Positions 33,601 to 40,685 of a stretch of 64,000 nucleotides of DNA are shown here, one piece after another. Within the stretch, counting starts at the first letter, position 1. Each line of letters opens with the position of its first letter. Position numbers and translations under genes: made by a program. The notes beneath the pieces were generated by a model. That model saw only the letters and a list, made by a program, of their open reading frames with translations. It had not been told where the DNA came from and did not search any database. Source of the DNA: Amphritea sp. (GTDB lineage: Bacteria; Pseudomonadota; Gammaproteobacteria; Pseudomonadales; Balneatricaceae); the NCBI RefSeq assembly GCF_016744155.1, contig NZ_JADGEW010000002.1, forward strand, positions 1-64,000. The letters are read 5' to 3'.

Positions 33601-34437
33601 GGTCCATTTAGCTATCAATGGTACCGAGACGGTTTACCTGTGCCGGGCGCTATGGCGGCAGAGTATGCTGTAACCAGTTCGGATAGTGGTAAAGCTATCT
33701 ATGCCATCATTAGCTATACGGATTTGGTTGGTAATGATGAACAGGTAAAAAGTTCTACTATTAACATTGTACTACCACCGGTAGAGATTATATTTGTTAA
33801 CCCCGCAGAGGATAAACCCGATGCGCTGGATGAAGGAGAAAGCACATTAGAATCTGTTTTCAGTGTGACTGAAGAACCTGTAGCTACTGAGATTATATCG
33901 GTAGCCCCTAACGCTGTGGTTGTTAAATTCAACTCTCCTCAGTTTATTGCCAGCCTTGCAGGTCAGTCCTATGAATTACCATCAACATTGAGTGAAGCGA
34001 TTAAACATCAGATTTCAGTGACGCAGCTTCAATCTGTATTAAACCTTCTTGCTCAACCTATACAGCTGCAGAGTATGGGGGGCTTTATTGATGGTTTGGA
34101 AAGTTTAGAAAAGGGTGCTGATGAACAGATAGCGTTGGAAACAGCACTGATAGGGGGATCAATTGCGGTCTCTTCAGGTTTATCTGTCGGTTATGTCATT
34201 TGGCTTGCCCGGAGTGGAGTGCTTCTTAGTTCTGTTTTAACCGCATTGCCTGCCTGGCGCTTTATTGATCCTTTGCCAATATTGGCAACGCTTTCATCTG
34301 ATGATGACGCAAAGAACGAGGATGATGTGGACAACGAGTCACTGGATGACATTGTAGATCATAAAAAAGAACCAGTTGAGTCAGATGATAAAGATGATTT
34401 AGACGACTCGGATAAAACAGGGAAAGAAGACATATGA
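30634..34437 (+). CDS. Large LEPR-XLL / DUF4347 / cadherin-like surface protein
   Basis: 1267 residues, GTG start with AAGGGG 7 bases upstream (an ATG at 30628 is followed directly by a stop). Residues 10-25 contain the LEPR-XLL motif (LLEKAEPRILLSADP) in place of a classical signal peptide. Residues about 85-255 form a DUF4347 domain (IIFVDTQVPDY, HLISHGSDGSLQLG, ILIYGCNLAASESG). Beta domains follow, with two Ig-like units containing DADGLG-FSYQW flanking three 102-residue cadherin-like repeats (653-955). The C-terminus has a hydrophobic stretch (GGSIAVSSGLSVGYVIWLAR, then LPAWRFIDPLPIL) and an acidic tail, suggesting membrane retention. LEPR-XLL proteins are presumed giant adhesins; the neighbours supply export and signalling parts. 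Overlaps the kinase gene by 4 bp. Confidence 0.88.
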   Translation: MSQKVLADNSHSRFLLEKAEPRILLSADPVSAAFAIATDLSDESNTDTQYHFDELVPYLSSAVDPQLPSSPSFDNLVLDSSASGLSSASEVREIIFVDTQVPDYLNLISQVDVKDSSTIIVTLNSSVNGIDSIGNVLQSYQNIDAIHLISHGSDGSLQLGDTTLNSESLDTYSEKLLGWRDYLNDDADILIYGCNLAASESGVSFVDQLAELTGADIAASDDKSGTNSLGGDWDLEYQNGQIETAFAVTESVDSRWSGVLDLMLSTDGSPNSGATGLASWNASTVIDFAPTATGYGVDTSGSLSALFNFTGGVNIDALHYVTADIGVGTGTPIDLLEGDLLMSLDSDKTISSNNTLDVLKEDVFVFRPDTVGDYSAGTFFLLFTNPTGKDLTGMTLVEESTVVGDTTLQKGTFLFSVSGGAAADFGINIFKPGDLSLSSTNGTSDLLISGKDEIVVGEDLFQDKVMGIELIENDVSIGGENLSAGTVLLTFDGDGGVYANNTLVAERHDIYALNVSKTTLVNGVTEATVSLFFDGEDILLDENKESLNAITLTDSLGGTNSLPTGGVSITGVATEDNVLAVDLSILADADGLGTFSYQWQRDGSTITGAITDNYMLGDADVGALINVVVSYTDGAGNLEVLNSGDVGPVANINDDPTVDNPIGNQTATEDSLFIFSFDANVFGDLDTGDTLSYTAQLAGGGALPSWLGLIPGTRTFVGLPSNGDVGTLTIEVIADDGNGGTIAVDSFDLVVGNINNDPTVDNAIANQSATEDSLFTYTFGVNTFGDVDVGDSLTYSAQLVGGAALPTWLDFNPLTRTFEGTPVNADVGTLSIELIAVDGNGGTPAVDNFDLVVGNTNDDPTVVNVITNQSATEDHLFSYTFAINTFGDVDVGDNLTYSAQLAGGAALPTWLDFNPLTRTFAGTPLNADAGTLSIELIADDGNGGSPAVDSFDLVIHLNKAPDGNILILGSPQAGEVLTLDNSITDADGLGPFSYQWYRDGLPVPGAMAAEYAVTSSDSGKAIYAIISYTDLVGNDEQVKSSTINIVLPPVEIIFVNPAEDKPDALDEGESTLESVFSVTEEPVATEIISVAPNAVVVKFNSPQFIASLAGQSYELPSTLSEAIKHQISVTQLQSVLNLLAQPIQLQSMGGFIDGLESLEKGADEQIALETALIGGSIAVSSGLSVGYVIWLARSGVLLSSVLTALPAWRFIDPLPILATLSSDDDAKNEDDVDNESLDDIVDHKKEPVESDDKDDLDDSDKTGKEDI
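32590..33498 (+). repeat. Three 306-bp in-frame repeats in the surface-protein gene
   Basis: Units begin at 32590, 32896 and 33202, each with N-DDPTV ... ATED ... FGD.D.GD.L.Y.AQL.GG.ALP.WL ... F.G.P. They encode dystroglycan-type cadherin-like domains (102 residues each). Units 2 and 3 are nearly identical over long stretches (for example GGCGCTGCGTTACCGACC), indicating recent duplication or gene conversion; unit 1 is more diverged. Confidence 0.9.
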
Positions 34438-37316
34438 GCTGGTTAAAACGCTTATTTTCGGTCCGTAGTACTACAAGCAGGATCGCTTTTGGTCAGGTTA
34501 GTATGCTGGTTAGTGTGACTTTAGTTGCCATTATTCTGGGTATACTGCCGGACTTTTTGGGTACTCGACTGAAGGATAGAGTTTCACTTGCTGAGGCGAT
34601 TGCTGCTAATAGCTCTGTTTTAATTACACAAACGGATCTTATCCGTCTTGAAAGTGTTTTGGGCCTGGTTGTCGAGCGTAACGATGAACTGTTATCTGCG
34701 GGAGTTCGTCGGGCGGATAATCGTTTGGTTGTGAATATAGCTAATCATCAAAGTGATTGGCGTGATGGCCTCAACGAAGAGGCTATCGATCAGCAGATGA
34801 CCGTACCAATTATCGCTGGCCGCCAACAGTGGGGAGCCTTAGAACTCCAATTTAAACCTCTTTACGGTGAAGGTGTTCTAGGTTTTTATCAACGGCCGAC
34901 CGTTCAGTTTATTCTTTTTTGTGGGGTTATCCTTTACCTACTTTATTTTTTGTACCTTACCAAAATGTTAAAACAGCTCGATCCTTCTCAGGCGGTACCT
35001 GACCGTGTTCGTGCCGCATTGGATACGATGGCGGAAGGCTTGATCGTACTGGATCGAAAAGCTCAAATAGTACTGGCCAACCAGGCATTTTCGGATCTAT
35101 TGAGCAGAACGTCATCTTCTCTAATGGGCTTTGAAGTGGATAAATTGCCCTGGCAACATAAGGAGAATGATTCTGCTGATGATTTTCCCTGGTTAGCTGC
35201 GATGAGTACCGGTAAGGCGGTGATGAATCAGACCGTTCGGCTGGAGCTTGAGGACGGAGTGCGCACTTTTATGGTGAACTGCTCTCCTGTATTGGCCGAT
35301 AAAGGTAAAGCCGGGGGTGTACTGGTTAGCTTTGATGATATTACTCAGTTAGAAGAGCAGGAAATAGAGCTGCGCCGTTCTAAAGATGAGGCAGAGCAAG
35401 CCAACCGGGCCAAGAGTGATTTCCTGGCTAATATGAGCCATGAAATTCGTACACCTATGAATGCGATTCTTGGCTTTACTGAGGCGCTTAAGCGAGGTTA
35501 CGGTAAAAACGAACAAAATAATGAGCATTACCTCAGTACCATTATGGTGAACGGCGAGCATCTCTTGAATCTGATAAACGATATTCTTGATCTGTCGAAA
35601 GTTGAAGCGGGACACCTGGATGTTGAATCTGTGGCTCTTAAGCCATACCAGATTATCAGTGAAGTAGTGCAGGTCATGAGCGTAAAAGCGGAAGAGCAGG
35701 GTATCGCGCTTACTTATAGGCCTGAGGGGAGTATTCCTGAAACAATGATGTCAGATCCTGCCCGTTTCAGGCAGATCATTACTAACCTTGTGGGTAACGC
35801 GATTAAGTTTACAGAGGCGGGTGGAGTGACTGTTCTTACCCGGATGGATGCACAGCAGAATAGATTGATAACTGAAGTCAGAGATACTGGCATCGGGATG
35901 ACAGCTGAACAGGCAACGGCGGTATTTGATCCCTTTGTTCAGGCGGACAGCTCAATTACCCGTCGCTTTGGGGGTACCGGTTTGGGCTTGGCAATTAGCA
36001 AAAAATTTGCCGAGGCGATGCAGGGGGAGATATACGCGAAAAGTGAGCCGGAGAAAGGCAGCCAATTCTTTTTAGAGCTGAATATTAAGACTGAAGGCCC
36101 GGTCGCACTCATTAGTGCAGAAGAGATTGGCAAAATTAAGCAAGTAGACTCTACTCTTCTGACTCAGCGCTGGAAGTTTCCGGATGCCAATGTGCTAGTG
36201 GTTGATGACGGCATAGAAAACCGAGAATTAATCAGTTTAGTTTTGACAGAGCAAGGTATTAAAACAGATGGGGCTGCGGATGGCCTTGAAGCGTTAGAAA
36301 AGTTAGCGGTCAATCAATATGACTTGATCCTTATGGATGTACAGATGCCGCGAATGGATGGTTATACCGCAGCGCGAGAGATTCGTAAGCAAGGGATTAC
36401 TTTGCCGGTGGTTGCGTTAACGGCACACGCGATGAAAGGGATTGAGCAGAAGTGTCTTGAGGCGGGATACTCTGGTTATATGAGTAAGCCGATTAACATC
36501 GATAAACTGATTCAGTTATTGGTTAAAGAGTTGGGTGCTGAACCACTGAGTGACGATTTCATTGAAGACAGGGCGTTGGATAATGGAACCGCTGGCGTTT
36601 CTTATAATTCATCTTCGTCTAACCGGTCAGCTTCAGTATTAGACTACCGTTCGCAGCTCACCCCACTTTATTCTGAATTAGGTACAGATAATCCTAAGTT
36701 TGAAAAAATTGTTGCTCGCTTTATTGAGCGGGTAAATGATGTTCATAAGCAGATACAGAGTTGTTCTACTCAGCAAGATTTCACTGCTCTTAAGGGGCAT
36801 GCGCATTGGCTTAAAGGCTCTGCTGGCTCAGTTGGATTTTCAGGTCTAACAAATTTAGCTGCACAATTAGAGCAGACTGTCATGAAGCAGGAGGTTGCTG
36901 GTACTCAGGTATTAGTCTCTGCCATTGGCTTAATGATTGATCGAATCAATCTGGCTAAAGATTGTCCCGATGGGATTGTTACTATGCCGGAGCAGACAGA
37001 GCATCAATGGGTTATACCTGAAACGGTCACCTCGGAACTTGCCGGTCAGGGTGAAAGGTTTAGATCAATAGCGATTAAGTTTGTAGCTAAGCTTGACGTT
37101 CAGTTAGTACAGATGAAACATGTATTAGATAACAATGACTTTAACGCGTTAGCCGATCTTGCTCACTGGCTAAAAGGCTCGGGCGGGTCTGTAGGCTTCG
37201 CGATATTTACAGAGGTCGCATTAGCGCTTGAAAAAGCCGCACAGGCTAAGAATGTTTCTGATTGTGAATCATTGATTTCTACGATTGATGAAATATACCG
37301 ACGAATAAACTTATGA
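34434..37316 (+). CDS. Hybrid histidine kinase with PAS, REC and two HPt domains
   Basis: 960 residues. Two membrane helices (about 20-42 and 157-177) enclose a short periplasmic sensor. A PAS domain follows, then HisKA with phospho-His in FLANMSHEIRTPMNAILGF. The HATPase boxes include NLVGNAIKFTEAGG, DTGIGM and FGGTGLGLAI. A REC domain has its Asp in LILMDVQMPRMDGY and Lys in YMSKPI. Two tandem HPt domains end the protein (HAHWLKGSAGSVGF and LAHWLKGSGGSVGF), each with its own His. It overlaps the surface-protein gene by 4 bp and precedes a REC-GGDEF-EAL gene, the probable receiver of its phosphoryl group. The signal is unknown; location beside the adhesin suggests surface or envelope sensing. 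Confidence 0.95.
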   Translation: MSWLKRLFSVRSTTSRIAFGQVSMLVSVTLVAIILGILPDFLGTRLKDRVSLAEAIAANSSVLITQTDLIRLESVLGLVVERNDELLSAGVRRADNRLVVNIANHQSDWRDGLNEEAIDQQMTVPIIAGRQQWGALELQFKPLYGEGVLGFYQRPTVQFILFCGVILYLLYFLYLTKMLKQLDPSQAVPDRVRAALDTMAEGLIVLDRKAQIVLANQAFSDLLSRTSSSLMGFEVDKLPWQHKENDSADDFPWLAAMSTGKAVMNQTVRLELEDGVRTFMVNCSPVLADKGKAGGVLVSFDDITQLEEQEIELRRSKDEAEQANRAKSDFLANMSHEIRTPMNAILGFTEALKRGYGKNEQNNEHYLSTIMVNGEHLLNLINDILDLSKVEAGHLDVESVALKPYQIISEVVQVMSVKAEEQGIALTYRPEGSIPETMMSDPARFRQIITNLVGNAIKFTEAGGVTVLTRMDAQQNRLITEVRDTGIGMTAEQATAVFDPFVQADSSITRRFGGTGLGLAISKKFAEAMQGEIYAKSEPEKGSQFFLELNIKTEGPVALISAEEIGKIKQVDSTLLTQRWKFPDANVLVVDDGIENRELISLVLTEQGIKTDGAADGLEALEKLAVNQYDLILMDVQMPRMDGYTAAREIRKQGITLPVVALTAHAMKGIEQKCLEAGYSGYMSKPINIDKLIQLLVKELGAEPLSDDFIEDRALDNGTAGVSYNSSSSNRSASVLDYRSQLTPLYSELGTDNPKFEKIVARFIERVNDVHKQIQSCSTQQDFTALKGHAHWLKGSAGSVGFSGLTNLAAQLEQTVMKQEVAGTQVLVSAIGLMIDRINLAKDCPDGIVTMPEQTEHQWVIPETVTSELAGQGERFRSIAIKFVAKLDVQLVQMKHVLDNNDFNALADLAHWLKGSGGSVGFAIFTEVALALEKAAQAKNVSDCESLISTIDEIYRRINL

Positions 37317-37362
37317 TCTTTCTTGTTAGATCGAGATATAAAATAGGGACGGGTCAAACAGT

Positions 37363-39129
37363 ATGAATCAAATGCGAAAAGCCGGAGCTCGAAGTGAGTT
37401 TCAGGATGCACTGATTATGATGGTTGATGATGAACCTATCATGATGGAGATCGTACAGGCTCATTTGGAAGATGCTGGATATAGTAATTTTATCAGCGTT
37501 GAAGATTCTCGAGAGGCATTTGATGTACTAACCCACCGTAGACCCGATATTTTGTTTCTCGACCTGGTTATGCCTGAGGTGAGTGGCTTTGATGTACTAC
37601 GCCGTATTCGTGACTACGATGAGTTTGCTTACCTACCGGTGATTGTTCTTACCTCTTCAACAGATTCCAGGTCTAAATTAAAAGCGCTTGAACTAGGGGC
37701 AACTGACTTTCTGTCGAAACCCGTAGATGCCAGTGAACTGAAGCTTCGATTGCGAAATACACTGACCGTTAAAGCCTATGTTGATCAGTTAGCATCTTCC
37801 GATGCGCTAACGGGCTTGCCAAATCGTAAATCGATACATGAGAAAATTGTCTGGGCGCTGAAATATGATCAGATGAATGGGTATAAAACGGCGTTATTGA
37901 ATATCGGATTGGATCGTTTTGGTGAAATTAATGAATCTTTAGGAATACATAATGGCGACATGCTATTAAAGCAGGTTGCATTGCGTATTAGATCAGTAAT
38001 TGATCAGCGTAATAAACTGCTAGCGACCAACCACAGAGAAACAGAGTTAACGGTAGCGCGCTTATCTGGAGATGAATTTGGTGTTCTTGTCCCTTCATTT
38101 TATCAGGATGAACATGCGGCTTCACTAGCGACTCAGCTACGCAGTGAATTAGGTAAAGTGTATAGAATTGATAACCACGATCTCTATATTTCCGCTTCAA
38201 TTGGTATTGCGGTAGCGCCTAATGATGGACTGTTAAGTGATGACCTTATCAAAGCATCAGGCACCGCGATGCGTCAGGTTAAGCTTGGAGGCTTGACCAA
38301 CGGCTTCAGTTTTTACTCTGGAACTTCGAGTTTAGATTTGCAGGAAAAACTCGAATTAGAAACGGACCTTCACACTGCGTTGGAAAACGATGAGTTGATG
38401 TTGTTCTACCAACCGAAGGTCGATCTGATCACAAAGCAGGTAACTGCGGCTGAAGCATTAATACGGTGGAAACACCCTACAAAAGGATTTATATCTCCTG
38501 CTCAGTTTATTCCACTTGCTGAAGAGAACGGGTTGATTTTGTCGATTGGTGACTGGGTTCTGAATGAAGCTTGCCGGCAGGCTGAAATTTGGCACAGCTC
38601 AGCTATGACTGATATTAAAGTATCGGTGAATGTATCTGGCCAACAATTTAAAGAGGTTACCTATCAGAAAAGGGTTCAGCAAGCGCTGGAGAGTTCGGAG
38701 TTACCGCCGTCTCTTTTGATGCTTGAGATGACTGAAAGTCTGGCGATGAGTGATGTTGAGTCGAGTGTTGAGCTGTTCGAAAGTTTAAAAAAATTAGGTG
38801 TTGGGCTATCTATAGATGATTTTGGTACGGGGTATTCCTCACTGAGTTATCTGAAAAAATTCCCGTTGGATGAGCTAAAAGTGGATCGATCTTTTATTAC
38901 CGGTATCCCGGAAAATAAAGATGAAATTCAGCTAGTGCAAGCGATTATCGCGATGGCCAAAGCGTTAAGGCTATCTGTCGTCATTGAGGGAGTAGAAACA
39001 GCTGCTCAGCTTAACCTGTTACAAGCGACTCAAAGTGATCTGATTCAGGGCTTCCTTTTCAGTAAACCGTTGCCGGCAGATCAATTTGCTGAATATGTGA
39101 TGAGTAACGTTTCTAGGTCTCAATTCTGA
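37363..39129 (+). CDS. Response regulator with GGDEF and EAL domains
   Basis: 588 residues. REC domain at 1-130 (LIMMVDDEP; phospho-Asp in ILFLDLVMPEVSGFD; Lys in FLSKPVDA). The GGDEF domain is degenerate: the active-site motif reads LSGDEF, so cyclase activity is doubtful. The EAL domain appears complete: AAEALIRWKHP, SVNVSGQQF, MLEMTESLAM, IDDFGTGYSSLSYLKKFP, ELKVDRSFI and VVIEGVET are all present, so it should hydrolyse c-di-GMP to pGpG. Probably phosphorylated by the upstream hybrid kinase (46 bp away). It would oppose the cyclase encoded at 24575 and so tune surface-protein display. Confidence 0.94.
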   Translation: MNQMRKAGARSEFQDALIMMVDDEPIMMEIVQAHLEDAGYSNFISVEDSREAFDVLTHRRPDILFLDLVMPEVSGFDVLRRIRDYDEFAYLPVIVLTSSTDSRSKLKALELGATDFLSKPVDASELKLRLRNTLTVKAYVDQLASSDALTGLPNRKSIHEKIVWALKYDQMNGYKTALLNIGLDRFGEINESLGIHNGDMLLKQVALRIRSVIDQRNKLLATNHRETELTVARLSGDEFGVLVPSFYQDEHAASLATQLRSELGKVYRIDNHDLYISASIGIAVAPNDGLLSDDLIKASGTAMRQVKLGGLTNGFSFYSGTSSLDLQEKLELETDLHTALENDELMLFYQPKVDLITKQVTAAEALIRWKHPTKGFISPAQFIPLAEENGLILSIGDWVLNEACRQAEIWHSSAMTDIKVSVNVSGQQFKEVTYQKRVQQALESSELPPSLLMLEMTESLAMSDVESSVELFESLKKLGVGLSIDDFGTGYSSLSYLKKFPLDELKVDRSFITGIPENKDEIQLVQAIIAMAKALRLSVVIEGVETAAQLNLLQATQSDLIQGFLFSKPLPADQFAEYVMSNVSRSQF

Positions 39130-39224
39130 CATTGTCATTTTAAGATAAAGAGTTAGCTTGGCTGACTATAGCGTGAACAGGTTCGTGCTTCTTGTAGCAC
39201 AAAGAGTTGTTTGGAGGTTGTCTC

Positions 39225-39296
39225 ATGAAAATCTCACTTAATCACTCCCCAAAATCGGTACAAACATTGTTTTTTTGTATGCGTTCTTCATTATAG
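39225..39296 (+). CDS. Possible 23-residue small ORF
   Basis: ATG preceded by a strong RBS (TTGGAGG, 7-base gap). It encodes MKISLNHSPKSVQTLFFCMR plus three residues, with a hydrophobic middle. It lies alone in the 246-bp gap before the TPR/barrel gene. It could be a leader peptide or the remnant of a signal-peptide start. No homology can be claimed. Confidence 0.25.
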   Translation: MKISLNHSPKSVQTLFFCMRSSL

Positions 39297-39375
39297 TTAG
39301 TAATAACTGGGGTTAGATTAAGGTAGGCTGTTAGCAAGCTGACCTTCACAGACTGAATTATTAGGAGTATCTACA

Positions 39376-40677
39376 TTGCTTAAACTGCCAGGAGTACTGC
39401 TCCTAACAGCTCTTTTCAGCACGAACAGTTACGCTGTGGCCAGCGGTGCGGATATGATTAAAGAGCTGCTGGATGCTGGTCGTTTTAATGAAGCTTATGA
39501 GCTGGCAATGACCTATTTGAGTGGTTATGAAGGTGATCCCGAATTTGATTTTCAGTATGGTGTAGCCGCAATTGATAGTGGCAATGCCAGTGAAGGGGTA
39601 TTTGCGCTTGAGCGGGTGGCATTCACCGACCCTGACAACCCATTGGTCAGACTTGAGTTAGCTCGGGGCTACTATTTGTTGAATCAGCTTGGAAAAGCTA
39701 AACAACTGTTCGAACAGGTTTTGCAACTTAACCCTCCCGAAAATGTACAGATACGTATAGCAAAGTATCTGCAATTAATTGAGCAAAACTCTTATCCAGT
39801 TACAAAGGTTGCTGGCTTTGTCGAGATCTGGCGTGGATTTGATAACAATATTAACTCAGGGCCAGAGTCTCAGACTGACTTAGTTACGTTATCCGACGAT
39901 GCACTTGGCCGAGGCGATCAGTTTAATCGAGTGCGTGTTAAGGGCAGTATCGTCCACCAGTATCAGATAGATAGAAAATTGGATTTTAGTTTAGGTGGTA
40001 ATTTCCGCTATTACGATACAGAGACTGAACAGGATTACGGTACCGTTACTATTAACGGAGGCCATACATGGGCGGATAAGAAGGATAGATACCGTCTGGG
40101 TGGGGTAATGCAGAAGTATATGCGTGATGGCAAAAGTTATCGCGACCTCTTGGGCATTAACGCGAGTTGGACGCATTCACCGAATAAAGACTCTCAGCTA
40201 AGGTTATCTACCGGCGTTAGTTCTCTTGATTATGTTGATTCCAGTTGGAAAGACGCTACTCAATATCATCTGCAGGGTAATTATTTTCAGGCCGGAAAGG
40301 GAAGTTGGCAGCCCGTCTGGTTTGCCGGCTTTTTTGTTGGCGAAGAAACACCTGATACTGCCGGGATACTTGCAGACTCTCAAGTAGACAGATTTTTCTG
40401 GGGCTCAAATATCGGGGTGCAGCTACAGCCTAGATCTGATCTGATATTAACTCCGGTGATCACTTATCAATCCAGTCGCTATAAAGGGGAAGACTGGCTT
40501 TATGCAGTGAAACGCCAGGATGACTTTACGATGTTGAATGTAAATCTAGAATGGGCATTGGAGAATAATTGGGACTTGCTAGCCAATATAAGTTCAAACC
40601 ATGCGAATTCTAATATTGAGTTGTATGAATACGATCGTCAGCAAGCAATGCTGGGTCTGCGATACAGTTTTAAGTGA
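39376..40677 (+). CDS. TPR plus outer-membrane beta-barrel protein, Slam/DUF560-like
   Basis: 433 residues, TTG start with AGGAG 7 bases upstream. Signal peptide (cleavage near SYAVA). Residues 25-140 contain TPR-like helices (ELLDAGRFNEAYELAMTYLS; LVRLELARGYYLLNQLGKAK). The C-terminal 290 residues are alternating beta-strands with Tyr, Trp and Phe, ending in a barrel-type final strand (MLGLRYSFK). The layout resembles surface lipoprotein assembly modifiers or similar TPR-barrel secretion proteins. It is next to a FecR-domain gene (8 bp), a pairing seen in surface-protein loci. It could be the outer-membrane exit or anchoring point for the LEPR-XLL protein; that is inference. Confidence 0.75.
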   Translation: MLKLPGVLLLTALFSTNSYAVASGADMIKELLDAGRFNEAYELAMTYLSGYEGDPEFDFQYGVAAIDSGNASEGVFALERVAFTDPDNPLVRLELARGYYLLNQLGKAKQLFEQVLQLNPPENVQIRIAKYLQLIEQNSYPVTKVAGFVEIWRGFDNNINSGPESQTDLVTLSDDALGRGDQFNRVRVKGSIVHQYQIDRKLDFSLGGNFRYYDTETEQDYGTVTINGGHTWADKKDRYRLGGVMQKYMRDGKSYRDLLGINASWTHSPNKDSQLRLSTGVSSLDYVDSSWKDATQYHLQGNYFQAGKGSWQPVWFAGFFVGEETPDTAGILADSQVDRFFWGSNIGVQLQPRSDLILTPVITYQSSRYKGEDWLYAVKRQDDFTMLNVNLEWALENNWDLLANISSNHANSNIELYEYDRQQAMLGLRYSFK

Positions 40678-40685
40678 GGTAAGGT

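Noticed and set aside
39225-39296. Confident small protein gene
   Set aside because: Only the RBS supports it; left as low-confidence entry.
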